Below are positions 28,270 through 39,300 of a DNA stretch of 64,000 nt, one piece after another (positions within the stretch are counted from its first letter, which is position 1; the number at the start of each line of letters is the position of its first letter). The DNA lies in the IMG/VR virus record IMGVR_UViG_3300034272_001608, positions 1 to 64,000 of that record; one strand, written 5' to 3'. Position numbers and translations under genes: made by a program. Under the pieces are notes generated by a model, which searched no databases, had not been told where the DNA came from, and worked only from the letters and a program-made list of their open reading frames with translations. The DNA is from a virus.

Positions 28270-31200
28270 CTATAAAGTGAAGGGCTCACTCTTTGCTGTA
28301 AATGTTCCTGGCACGTCCGCATTATTATAAGTTACAGATAAAACAAATCTCCCTGAATTTTTCACATCGATAACGTTTGTATATTTGGTGTCAGGAGTAT
28401 TGGTTATTGTTATGTTTTGTACCGATGTTTGTTCGTTTGACTTAACAACCTCAACTTTAGTTATTACACAACGAGAACAACTGAATCTATAAGTAATGTA
28501 CCCACCATCAGGTCTTTTTATATTGTAATATTCTTTACCATTATAATTAGGTAAATCAACGTCTTCACTTCTTTGTATAGAAACTAAAGAACCTTCGGGT
28601 TGAACCGTGTTTCCTGTTGATGGAACAACGATTCTGAAATTATAATCTCTAGTGAAATCTTGAGGGTATTTTACTTTGTCCGCAGGTCTAGCATACAATT
28701 CAATTGTTGTACTAATTTCAAGTCTATTTCCATCCTCCATTTCAATATCCTGTTCAAACGCTTTATCAATAAACGCTTCTCTTGTTATTGAGAATGTTTG
28801 ACCATCAGGTGACACGAATCCTTCAAGCGCTTGATATGTACCTTCGCTTGGCGTGTATCGTTTAACCGTGTTGTTCGGTCCAATTTCTATCGCATCAATC
28901 CTATAATTGTACCTTGGCTGGTCATCTATTTTCCAAACACCGACCCCTTCAACAGGATTTACTTTTACTGTCAAAATTCCGTTACCAAGTTCACTTGATG
29001 TTTTATCAGTTAATATTAATGGGCTTTGTGCAGTATTTTGTAAATTTGGGTTTGTAGTAGTAACTGTCGTTCCTGTTGTACCCGTTGTTGCTGAAGATGG
29101 TGGAACTGCGTTGGCATTAGTAGGGTTTTGGAACGCGCCTGGTGATGATGCGGTAGATGCGGAAATTGCTGGGTCATAGGTGAATAATCCAGTAGGACTA
29201 TATAAACCATATTCACCTACCGCCGCAACCTTGGTCTGAACTTTAAATGTTCCTGTTCCAAATTTTGGTATTGATAATCTTAAGGTATTTTCATTCAAGA
29301 ACGTGATATCTTTAGCTAATACTTTTTCAAAAATTTGTTGTGGTTGTTGTGGTGTAACTTGGCTTGAGAAAGTAACCGCACTTACACTCGCCAAGTTTCT
29401 ACCGTTGATTTGAATTATTGTACCAGTATTACCAGACAATGGTGTGAATGTATTAATAATCGGTGGAGGGCACGTTAATCCTGAAAGTACAGGAAGTGGT
29501 GTTGGGGTTGGTGTAACTCCTGGTGTTCTTCCTTTTGCCTCAGCATTCTTTATTGCTGTCTTGAAGTCAATTACTTTATCGGCATTAGTTAATCCGACCT
29601 CAGTCGCTGATTTTAACGCTTTATAGAACGTATCTTTTGTTTGTTTAAATTCACCAATATGAGAATCATAATACTCAGGTGTAATATTAGACTTAGGCCA
29701 AAAACAAACATAATACTTTGCAAGACCAATATCTAAAATTCTATTAACATTTGCCGTTAATCTACCAGACATAAAATTAATATACGCGTCTAAAGATGCG
29801 AAGTGTGCAACTGGTTTAGATGAACTTGTTGACGGGTTTGATGTTATATTTATACAACTATACGTTCTTTGAAGTTGTGATATTTGTCCACCATAACTCA
29901 TTTCTAAATCAAGTATGGCTAAGTTGTTATTCCACGCGTTAAACGTACCTACAGATGTGTTAGAATCTTTTTGATATGTTTTCATGTATGAAATACAATA
30001 TATTATTGACTGTAAATCAGGGTTACTTGGTATTAATCTCTTAAGAGCATTTGCAAGTTCTTGAGGTGTAACCTTTGTAGACGTACCGTTAACAGCCGTA
30101 TAGGCAGGATTAGCGTTTGTATATTCAGGAAGAATAACTTTTGCACTACACGAGTTTGTGGTGTCTAATGTATTGTTGGCCTGTTGAGGTAATTCTTTAG
30201 CTTTGATTGTATTTGTAATTCCACTAACCGCAACTTGTTCTTTATTAATTTTTTTCAACTCTTCAAGTTTTGTTAGAAGGTTTTGATTAATACTTTGTAA
30301 GAAACTGTCAATCGCAGGTAAATCATAGATACCCTGTCTAACACCATTAAATACAGTTTGGAAACTTCCAGGTTGTATTGAGTGATTTACATCTGTAATC
30401 ATATAAGGACCGTTAAACATAGGTACGTGCCTTACATTGAAGTACATTGTAGGTTGGATTAACGCATTCCCTAAAGCAGTAACAGTACACTTATAACTTC
30501 TTTGTTTGTATAGGTTATATAAACTAACATTTTGAGTTGCCACCGCTCTTCCTGACGCTTGGTCAACCATGTTAAGTTGGGTGTTAATTGATTCTGAAGT
30601 TGCAACACCATTGTCTTGGGAAACAGTGAATGAATAGAATATGTTTTGATTTCTAATTCCAAGGTCAACATTAAATCCAACACATTTGTTTGATACCGCC
30701 CAATCTTTTTTACCTTGTTGATTTTCTAACAGTGGGTTTTCAGATGCTCTTCTCATTTCAAATGCGTCATCTCTAAATCTTGAGTTACCTTTTGGTAATG
30801 CAAGATATTGTGACGGTTTGCCCACATAGAAACACACCATTTTTGGACCTGAATTTCTATAATCAACATTTAAAAAAGTTCCCCAAAAATTATTTGCAAA
30901 CTCTAAAGAGCCTTCAGGTTTTGGTTCTGTAGTTCCGTCAACATCTTGAATGTTATAAAAGTTTACGTAGGCTGGTAAATTCATAACTGTAAAGTTATTC
31001 TTAATAAGAATACCACTAATGAATGTGAATACGCTCATAGCTTGATTCAAAGAATACTCTCCTGGTTTGTCCCCACCAACACCAAACATAGTTTTTAAAT
31101 CAAATATATCTAAAAGTATTGTGTCTCCAATATTTCTTGACGCTCTATCCAAGAACAAGATATCCTCAAATAAAGTTTTTGTTTTGTAGTCTCCACCCGC

Positions 31201-34200
31201 AATCCACTTATCATTTAAAGCTTTAAAAACTTCATAATTTTCCACCTTACTTTGTTCTCCTGTTATTACACTACTAATTTTTCTTTCGGGTAATTGTTGT
31301 TGGTCAGGTAAACTTGCCCTTAATTTAGACAACACACCATTCAAAAAGTTATTTTGTAAACTTGTTTCTCTTTGCAGATACTGACTAAGTTGAGTTTGAA
31401 ACTGAACGCGATTTAAAGATGGATTTATTAACTTCTGTGTCGCATACATTTTAATTATTGGCGATAACAAAATCACATTTTGTGCCGTAAATTCTATGTT
31501 ATTATCAACAAAGAAATCAGTAATGTAAGACCCTGTTGCACTATATCGAACATTTGGTATAGTTGAAAATCCAACCTCTGTTTCAAGGGCAATCCAAGCC
31601 GCCCTGTTATTAATTTGAGATTGACTCAAACTAAGAGTTCCTCCTCTTGTTGGAAGTGTGTTTGGGACATATGGATTGAATGTGATTGGGTCAATAACAA
31701 CTGGCGTGTTGTTGTAAGATAAATAAGAATCAAACATTCTTCTTTGATAGTTTGATGGATTACCATACTTGAATATTACATCAAACTCCATAAAAGATTT
31801 AACTCCGTTTTGGAAAACAGCAAATTGGTTTTCAATTGTATTATTAAAATATTGTTCTTCTGTTTGTCCGCTTGTTTTAATCGGAACACTCATTAAACTC
31901 TTGAAAAACGATTGGAAATTTCTGAAGTTTGCGTTTACGTTTACTGGCGAAACTCCAAAGGTTGCGGTTTCTTCTCCCACAGACGCGTTTGTTATTGGCT
32001 TACAAAAATTCAAAAACTCTTGTTCAAATCTATCCAATATTTTTTTATCAAAAACAGAAAACACTTCTTCTATTTTAGTGTACTCATCTTGAGTTAAAAA
32101 GGTAACAGGTGATTGGCTATTTCCTGTTGTAATAAAATTAAGATATGAATCAGGTTGTGGGTATGTTATTTGGTTATTATCATAATATCCAAAATTAGGT
32201 GCTGACCATAAACATCTAACTGAGCCGTTGAACACACTTGTGTTGTTGGTTAAATTTACTTTGGTGCCTGGTGTTGTTGTTTGTCCAGTAAGACACGCAT
32301 TAATTGTTTGGTTTAATGGTGTACCAAATGATGGTATAACATAATACTCGTCTCCACTTGTATTATCTTTAGGATTACAATCTATTGGGGAATCTGGACT
32401 TATGTTTGGTAATAAAACAGACCAAGTTGACAACCTAAGGTTTTTAGTTCCTTGTGTTGCACTATTAATATTAGAACTACTAAAGTTATATAACTTCAAC
32501 CCTCCATTAACACTATTTTGTATTTCTTGATTTGTATAATCTTTGTATAAATCATAACCATTAAAAAACACGTTAAAGTCATTAATAACTTTAGGGTAGA
32601 ATCCAACCTGCATATTTACACTTGTTGTATCTTCAGTTTGTAAAGTTATATTAATATTGTTATCACCATATTTTAATGAATACGTTTGTGTTGTGGCACT
32701 TGTTATTGGATAATAATTTCCCGCATAGTTAAAGTTATTCCAAGCACTTTGTAAGATATCCACATTAGATTCTTTATATCTTTTGTATCTGTGCCAAATA
32801 GAACCATACTTTAATACCCATGCGTATGGTAATTTATGAATTGCACCAAACTTTTTAAGTGCCGATGAAATATAATCTAAATCTGTAGTAACTCCATTGG
32901 TTTGTGGTGGTTCGGGTTTAGTATATGTCTTATATTTTTCTCTTAACGTTGCTAAAGGTAATGAATTTAAAAACAAAAATGCCGCTTGAACATACGGATA
33001 TGTGTTTCCTGAAATTCTTGAATTATATACCCCGTTTTGGATTGCGTTGATAAAATAAGGAGTGTTCAACATAGATGTTGTACTTCTTGGACCAAAGGCT
33101 CCTGTTGGTGTTGTTCCGTTAACGTATCCCTCGGTTGCGATAAAATTGTCAGGGGTTCTTGTTCCGTAAAAAGCATTCAATCCAACAACACCCAAAGATG
33201 GAATACCTATGGTTAAAGCAACCACGGTTGGGTTAGGGTTTACTATATATCCAAAATTAGTTACAGGTCTATTAAAGACGTAATTATATACATCCGTAAA
33301 ATTGGAAATAATCTTTCTTTGTTCAAATATAGTTAAAGATTTATTTGTATTATAAACTTGATTTGAAATCGCGGTATTACTTTGACTCATGTTGTTTAAA
33401 CACCATGTAGAATCTGTGTAGGGTAAAGTGTCAACAATCAATGGTTCGTTGGATGCATTAGTTATTAAAGACCTTAGGGCTTCTGATTTTGCAGATGTCT
33501 GTGGAATTTTTCCAAGTTCTAACGTGCCTAAAATAGCAAAAGAATTTTCAGTTATGTTTTTTATATATGGTGTAACAAAGAAATCTCTAATGTAATCTTG
33601 GTACGCTCTACCTGTACCTAAGTTTGATATTGTATTTAAAAACTGAGGGTAGTTAGACGCGTTCAAATTAAAATTCTTAAGTTTGAGTGTTAAGTATGGC
33701 GAACTACCTCCAAGTTTAGTTTGGATATTATTAACTTCGGTTTCAACATTCAATCTTAATAACTCGTCTGTCTGGCTTGAGTTTGCTCTAACTAAACCAG
33801 AATAATGAGATGTAAGAAATTGTCTCTCCCAAATCTCATAGAAAAATTTAATCTCTTCTTTATTAGAATATGCAAGTCCTGTTGAGGGGTACTCTATTGC
33901 ATTTATGTTAATTATGTTTGTATCGTTTTGGTTGTCAAGTGGTGGTGGTGCTGCAGGATTTTGAAACTTTTGTGTTAATCCTTTCATGTACTCTTCAACA
34001 AATTCAACCTCTGGCCACTTATCAAAAAGGTATCCTTGGGTTAAATCCACAACAGTTGGGTCCGCAATATACTTTAATTGGAATCTCCCTTTTTTATCAT
34101 CGGGTGATTCAACAAAGAATTGAGGCCACGGATAAACGGGTATCTGTGAATTATTGTCCGCAGTATTTAACGGATTTCTTTTTACGTTGTCTATTGTTTC

Positions 34201-36054
34201 ACTACTTGGTGCCGATGTTGGGTTGTCTAAAATCGCTCTTTTTCTTACAGGGTCGTATTTTACACTCCAAGCATTAGTATGACAATCGTCCATAAGACGA
34301 ATAAAACCTTCCGCCGATGCCATAATAACAGCAATAATATTTCTAACAGTAGGTTTAAACCCAATACCCGCATCTTTATCTTCTATTTTTCTAAGTAATT
34401 TTGCAGAAATATCACTTTCGTATTCTGATAATTTTTTATTTGCTTGAGTTTCTAAAAGAGTAATTTCTTTATCAAATCTACCGTCCCCCTCAAAAATAAA
34501 ACATTTTTGTGGCACAACTGTGTCGGGTACAAGAAGTTCAGGTTTTGATTTTTCAAATGTTGGTTTTAACTTGTTTAGTAAAATAATATCTTTTTGTTTT
34601 TTAATATCTTCAGTTGTAGGTAAAACAATTCCTGTTCGTATTCTTGTCGTTTCAGTCCAATCAATGTCCGCTTCCCCTGGAACAGGACACTCAAATATAT
34701 CGTATTTAATTGGGTTAACTATTGGAGACGGTCCTTTTGCCCCCAATGTTGGGTTTTCAGCAAGTGACTTATTAAATCTTGTTACATTATCTTTTAATAA
34801 TGTTACCGCAGAATCTTTAACCGATTGTTCTAATGGTTTAAATAAATAAACGTTTTTACCAGTCTTTCCCGCATTCAAAACAACAGGTTGTGGGTCCAAA
34901 TAAGTATTAAACCATGAATTGTCCGCACCTCTTACGCTGTTGAAGTATTGTGTTAGTATTCCTTTATAGTTTCTTATATTAGTTAAAGATTCAACCTCTG
35001 TTTTATCAAACGAGTTCATAATGTTTTGTTCAAACATTTCTAACTTGTTCATAAGTTGTACAAGAGTTAATTCAGGAAAATCAGGTGGAATTAATCCTTT
35101 GGCCTTATATTCACTATAAACCTCAACAATTTTTTGATATCCCTTTTCAGCAACCAGCTGGGTAACAACCGCTTCTTTAGAACCTACATTATTAGCTCCT
35201 TTTTCCGCTTGAGTACTTGCTTGTGATTCTGCGGACTTATTTGATTGTTGTGGACCTACAGGGGTTTGAGCAACATCAAATCTTTGACTATACATGTGTG
35301 GTGCCGCTAATAAGTGACCCATTGCAATTTCATTTAGGATATTAAATTTATATCCTTTGAATTGAAGTCTAACTTGATAGTTACCGCTAAATGTGTTAAA
35401 TGTGGCATTAAACTTTTCTAAATTAAGTTGGTATCTAATAGCCTGTCCATAATATCCTTTCAATGTTAGATAGAATGGTGGATATGGTAAATTAAAAAAG
35501 GCGGAGTAGGGTGAGTTATTACCTAATTGAAACAATCCTCTTCCTTGTACATCTTCCAACATTATTTCTACTGTAGGTATGTAACTTGAGTTAGTTTGTA
35601 TGTTAATTGACGTTATACCCAAAAGTCCATTATCCATAATGTCTTTCTCATTGGCAACAGTATTTTGAATATAAGCCTTACCGTTGTTGTTGTCAGGTTG
35701 ACCTATCTCTAGTTGTTGGTTTGCACCTTTAAACTCTGTTGAGTTTTGTCCCGTTATCTCATCGTAATATCCAGTTCCAAGGTATGTGTTTTTTGTTGGT
35801 TTCAAAAAATTCATCTTAGCAACCGAAATGGTTCTAAGTCTGTCTTCAGGGCTACCTCCAACGGCAAGTTTTGTTCTTGGAACAACTTCAGCTTCCAAGT
35901 TTGCATACATAACTAAATTCTCGTGGTCAACAAGACGCTCCGCAACGTTACCAAAAACATCAATTGTCTTATTTGGGTCAACAACAATAATGTTGTTGTA
36001 ATCGAATTCTACAAGAATATTTCCGCTGTTATCTGCTTGAATGTTACCTGCCAT
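28270..36054 (-). CDS. Giant baseplate hub-like protein with TIG domain
   Basis: 2594 residues, the longest gene in the window. Residues ~150-260 look like a tail-protein core (PTVEIMLEDVQG, YPPFYLTLKGYYG, VRLQFKGYKFNIL). Around residues 1780-1930 is a hub-like segment ending SYKCTVTALGNALIQPTMYF and PYMITDVNHSI, reminiscent of gp27/gpD-type hub domains. Residues ~1975-2185 contain a compact globular part (FNAWNNNLAI, FASLDAYINFMSGRL) that resembles phage lysozyme- or glucosaminidase-like folds, though I cannot place a catalytic Glu. Residues ~2190-2285 form an IPT/TIG Ig-like domain (PLSGNTGTIIQINGRNL). It is flanked by gp53 upstream (11-base overlap). Probably central baseplate hub; the T4 hub functions may be fused here. 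Confidence 0.6.
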   Translation of the reverse strand: MAGNIQADNSGNILVEFDYNNIIVVDPNKTIDVFGNVAERLVDHENLVMYANLEAEVVPRTKLAVGGSPEDRLRTISVAKMNFLKPTKNTYLGTGYYDEITGQNSTEFKGANQQLEIGQPDNNNGKAYIQNTVANEKDIMDNGLLGITSINIQTNSSYIPTVEIMLEDVQGRGLFQLGNNSPYSAFFNLPYPPFYLTLKGYYGQAIRYQLNLEKFNATFNTFSGNYQVRLQFKGYKFNILNEIAMGHLLAAPHMYSQRFDVAQTPVGPQQSNKSAESQASTQAEKGANNVGSKEAVVTQLVAEKGYQKIVEVYSEYKAKGLIPPDFPELTLVQLMNKLEMFEQNIMNSFDKTEVESLTNIRNYKGILTQYFNSVRGADNSWFNTYLDPQPVVLNAGKTGKNVYLFKPLEQSVKDSAVTLLKDNVTRFNKSLAENPTLGAKGPSPIVNPIKYDIFECPVPGEADIDWTETTRIRTGIVLPTTEDIKKQKDIILLNKLKPTFEKSKPELLVPDTVVPQKCFIFEGDGRFDKEITLLETQANKKLSEYESDISAKLLRKIEDKDAGIGFKPTVRNIIAVIMASAEGFIRLMDDCHTNAWSVKYDPVRKRAILDNPTSAPSSETIDNVKRNPLNTADNNSQIPVYPWPQFFVESPDDKKGRFQLKYIADPTVVDLTQGYLFDKWPEVEFVEEYMKGLTQKFQNPAAPPPLDNQNDTNIININAIEYPSTGLAYSNKEEIKFFYEIWERQFLTSHYSGLVRANSSQTDELLRLNVETEVNNIQTKLGGSSPYLTLKLKNFNLNASNYPQFLNTISNLGTGRAYQDYIRDFFVTPYIKNITENSFAILGTLELGKIPQTSAKSEALRSLITNASNEPLIVDTLPYTDSTWCLNNMSQSNTAISNQVYNTNKSLTIFEQRKIISNFTDVYNYVFNRPVTNFGYIVNPNPTVVALTIGIPSLGVVGLNAFYGTRTPDNFIATEGYVNGTTPTGAFGPRSTTSMLNTPYFINAIQNGVYNSRISGNTYPYVQAAFLFLNSLPLATLREKYKTYTKPEPPQTNGVTTDLDYISSALKKFGAIHKLPYAWVLKYGSIWHRYKRYKESNVDILQSAWNNFNYAGNYYPITSATTQTYSLKYGDNNINITLQTEDTTSVNMQVGFYPKVINDFNVFFNGYDLYKDYTNQEIQNSVNGGLKLYNFSSSNINSATQGTKNLRLSTWSVLLPNISPDSPIDCNPKDNTSGDEYYVIPSFGTPLNQTINACLTGQTTTPGTKVNLTNNTSVFNGSVRCLWSAPNFGYYDNNQITYPQPDSYLNFITTGNSQSPVTFLTQDEYTKIEEVFSVFDKKILDRFEQEFLNFCKPITNASVGEETATFGVSPVNVNANFRNFQSFFKSLMSVPIKTSGQTEEQYFNNTIENQFAVFQNGVKSFMEFDVIFKYGNPSNYQRRMFDSYLSYNNTPVVIDPITFNPYVPNTLPTRGGTLSLSQSQINNRAAWIALETEVGFSTIPNVRYSATGSYITDFFVDNNIEFTAQNVILLSPIIKMYATQKLINPSLNRVQFQTQLSQYLQRETSLQNNFLNGVLSKLRASLPDQQQLPERKISSVITGEQSKVENYEVFKALNDKWIAGGDYKTKTLFEDILFLDRASRNIGDTILLDIFDLKTMFGVGGDKPGEYSLNQAMSVFTFISGILIKNNFTVMNLPAYVNFYNIQDVDGTTEPKPEGSLEFANNFWGTFLNVDYRNSGPKMVCFYVGKPSQYLALPKGNSRFRDDAFEMRRASENPLLENQQGKKDWAVSNKCVGFNVDLGIRNQNIFYSFTVSQDNGVATSESINTQLNMVDQASGRAVATQNVSLYNLYKQRSYKCTVTALGNALIQPTMYFNVRHVPMFNGPYMITDVNHSIQPGSFQTVFNGVRQGIYDLPAIDSFLQSINQNLLTKLEELKKINKEQVAVSGITNTIKAKELPQQANNTLDTTNSCSAKVILPEYTNANPAYTAVNGTSTKVTPQELANALKRLIPSNPDLQSIIYCISYMKTYQKDSNTSVGTFNAWNNNLAILDLEMSYGGQISQLQRTYSCINITSNPSTSSSKPVAHFASLDAYINFMSGRLTANVNRILDIGLAKYYVCFWPKSNITPEYYDSHIGEFKQTKDTFYKALKSATEVGLTNADKVIDFKTAIKNAEAKGRTPGVTPTPTPLPVLSGLTCPPPIINTFTPLSGNTGTIIQINGRNLASVSAVTFSSQVTPQQPQQIFEKVLAKDITFLNENTLRLSIPKFGTGTFKVQTKVAAVGEYGLYSPTGLFTYDPAISASTASSPGAFQNPTNANAVPPSSATTGTTGTTVTTTNPNLQNTAQSPLILTDKTSSELGNGILTVKVNPVEGVGVWKIDDQPRYNYRIDAIEIGPNNTVKRYTPSEGTYQALEGFVSPDGQTFSITREAFIDKAFEQDIEMEDGNRLEISTTIELYARPADKVKYPQDFTRDYNFRIVVPSTGNTVQPEGSLVSIQRSEDVDLPNYNGKEYYNIKRPDGGYITYRFSCSRCVITKVEVVKSNEQTSVQNITITNTPDTKYTNVIDVKNSGRFVLSVTYNNADVPGTFTAKSEPFTL

Positions 36055-36367
36055 AATAATAAAAATGATTTTCTAACGCGGCTTTATAATCCTGTAAAGA
36101 TGGTAATAACGGAAAAGGAATAATCAATACCGCACCATCATATATGTTGTTCTCAAGTCCTCCAAATTGCGGATTAGCTTGAAGGATTAACCACCCAAAA
36201 TATGGTGAGTTATAATACTCTTGAGAAACTTTGTCTAACCTACTTTTAGCAACTTTATATATGTAAGCTTTGTCAGTTGGCTTTTGAGCAAGTGGAACCC
36301 ATGGTACCACAGTTTGTTCACCATTTATAAGAAAATCACTATATCTATTCCAATACTGAAATGCCAT
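36044..36367 (-). CDS. gp53: Baseplate wedge protein gp53-like (LysM-like)
   Basis: 107 residues. The stretch YKVAKSRLDKVSQEYYNSPY followed by FGWLILQANPQF is the LysM-like signature of gp53-type wedge proteins: Asp/Gln-x-tail helix, Trp-x-Ile-Leu, Ala-Asn. The end IYDGAVLIIPFP matches the LysM closing strand. T4 gp53 is 196 residues, so this is a short form. In T4 it clamps neighbouring wedges together. It overlaps the upstream 1691-residue gene by one base and the downstream hub gene by 11 bases. Confidence 0.7.
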   Translation of the reverse strand: MAFQYWNRYSDFLINGEQTVVPWVPLAQKPTDKAYIYKVAKSRLDKVSQEYYNSPYFGWLILQANPQFGGLENNIYDGAVLIIPFPLLPSLQDYKAALENHFYYYGR

Positions 36368-39300
36368 TAGTTAAGTTTTGCTTTTGATATGAATGCACCT
36401 GTCGCGTTACCGTTGGTGTCATTCCAAGTTAATACATTAGTGTTTTGATTTGTGGTATTGGCTAATCCTTTAATCATATTCTCTTGTGATTTTTTCTTAT
36501 CTGTGGTAGATGGGTTTTCAGTTGTAAAAGTAAACTCTCTATCTTTTTTACTAAATGGTGTATATACTAAATAATTTTTCAAACCATTTTTTTCTAAATT
36601 ATCCACAAAAGATTTAGATATATTGTTTTCTTCCAAGAACGCAGGTTTGGCCGTTTTTTCCCAATAAAGATTAAACGCAGCTTCAATGTCTGCGGAACCA
36701 TTTCCAATCACAGTTTGGTTTCCTATAACGTTACCAATAATTTGTTGTTTGAATGTTTGGTATTTTTTATCATCAACAACATCATCAGAAACAATCATAT
36801 ATACTCTTCTAAAAACATTGTTTTCAAAATTTGCATTTCTACTAAAAGGTAAGAAAACTTGTTGAGTTGTAACCGCTTTAGACTTACCATTATCAACTTG
36901 ATATACAAGTATTCCCTCGTATTCGGTACTATTAAAAGAAAACTTACTGTTTGAAAAAATAACTTGATTGAATCCCGCAATATCTTGTTGGATTTTTTTA
37001 ACGTCATCAACTAACTCAATCAGTGTGTTTGCGGCGGTAGAACCTTTAGTAACTCTAGATGTTCCTAAAGTTACGTATGTTGTTACGGGTCCGTTGTTAG
37101 TTTGAAATCCGTCAGTTCCAGAATCAAAAGTTGTTCCTTTATAAGTAACAATGTTAACTCTACTTAAAGTTTGTAGATAAGATTGTTCTTGATTTACTAA
37201 ATCTTGTGTAATTTTTGAAATCGCATTTTGGAATGAACTTCTCTTTTTTGAAACATAATTTGAATAATTCTCTTTTACGGTTCTAATCAATTTCTCTGAA
37301 AAGTTTTTTGAGTTATCCGAAATGAATTGGATAAACCCTTCACTGCCGTTTTTGATATTATTATCTAATTCCACAAATATTTCATCAAATCTTTTTTCAA
37401 CGTTATTAGGTTTACCAAATAGAACAACGTTTGGTGAATCAACATTAAAATTACCTTGGGTGTAGTTTCTCTCCAATAACCACTGTTGTCTTACCGCATT
37501 ATTATATTGGTTAATAGTTTCCTTAGTTTTGTTTACAACATTGGTAAAGTATGTTTGAGTATCGGTTTTAACTTTTTCCATGAAGTCACTATAACTTATT
37601 ACTCCAGTAGTACCACTTGTTGTTGCAGAACTACTAATAACAATTCCAATTGGGTTATTATTACTTTGTCCGTTATTTGGTTGAGCACTATTGGCTCCTG
37701 GTATTGGTGGAGGTGTCTGTCCTGCCAAGAATATTTGGTCAAGTATTTTGGAAGATTCTTTATCGGTAGCGTCGGCTCTGTCGTCGTAAATTTCGGTATT
37801 CGCATAATAGTTGAATGTTAGAGCGTTTTGTAACTTATCAATAGATTCTTTTAACCCACTACCACCGACAAAGTTAAACGACAAAGTCACATTGGCAATC
37901 ATTGGTTGAACACCAATACCTTCAGGGTTAATATCCAAACCTTCATATTGTATTGATAGGTTATTCGGAATTATCTTTGTATTATAAAAATCTCCAACTC
38001 TTAAAACTAACACGGGTGGTGCACCAAAAGCGGTATTTACCGCATTATTATATTCTGCCTCAGGTTTAGCATTTGGCGTTTTTTGTTTGATTGTAGGGAT
38101 AGTATCCCCTGGTCTCATACATTGTTGTAAGAATGTTAACCTTGAGTTAAGACCTTCGGGTGTTATAGAGTGGAATGATGGTTGGAAAAACTTAAGTTTA
38201 TCTTTTAGGTTATCATACACCATCGGTGTTTCCGCCTTTATTGTTTCAAAATAATCACACTCAGATAATAAAGCTCTTACAACTTTCTTAGTTATGTTGT
38301 CTTTTGGTTTCCACTCTTGAGTCACTTCTTCAACTTTTACTGTTTCAGTCACAACATTTCCAACTAACACATCAGTCTTGTTTGGTACTGGGTCTGACTT
38401 TGGGGTTTGTATTGTTGTTGAAACGTTTTTAATAAATGCTCTTCTACACGCCATTGCATTAACTGTGAATATTTCTTTAGAATCTGCATTGGTGTCTCCT
38501 CCTGACGCACTTGGGTCGTTATCAGTACAATTAAACGTGTTTCCAAGTGGTGTCAAATCAGTGACTGTATATGTACCACCACTTTTAACCGCCGCCTTTT
38601 GTACTTGTGAAGAATTAGTTGTACCACTTCCAATTGTAGTTTCCTCACCAAGAGCAGTTCCACCTAATATTATCAATCTTTTTGGTGAAGATGTTGTATA
38701 TTTTTTTAGTGCTTGATTGTTTGTAAAAAATTCAACCATAGAACGTATCCTTCTTCTTGATAGTTCTACGTTATATGCTTTTGTTGCAGGTGCGGAACAA
38801 CTTGAATCAACATTAATTGTTACACTACCTTCGGTATTTGTTTCAAATATTTTTGCTAAATCTAAACAAAACTGTTCTGCAACTTTATAGTTTGGAGTTA
38901 CGACTGTATCAAAAAAGGTATTTGTGGCACCTGCGTTTTCTTTAGAGTTATAATATTTTCTATTAGAAGTCGATGTATATCTATTATACTCAGTAATATA
39001 ATCTGTAGTACCATTTGGTTTTGGGTAATCATTTCCAAAATATAATCCCAAATTAAGGTACTTTTTTAATAATGACTCAACTTCACTATTGATTGACGAT
39101 GAAGATATAGGTTGGTCGGCTCCGTTTGGAGAATTAACACCACTCTCAATTGTTTTTCTTGTATACTCAATCTGCTCCCTAGTCATTTCTTTAGTTGTAA
39201 TGGCCTGTTGTAATTGGAACAAGTCATTAGGGTTTACGGTTTGGTATTTTTTAGCAAGTTCATATATGTCGTATTTTCTACATCCTGCAAAAAATGATTC

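Noticed and set aside
28239-28322. Longer start for the 74-residue gene (102 residues)
   Set aside because: Would overlap the end of the 2594-residue gene by 53 bases; the inner ATG has an upstream TATTTAT element.
34520-34849. Plus-strand 109-codon frame inside the giant hub gene
   Set aside because: Antisense shadow of a well-supported gene; no promoter or motif.
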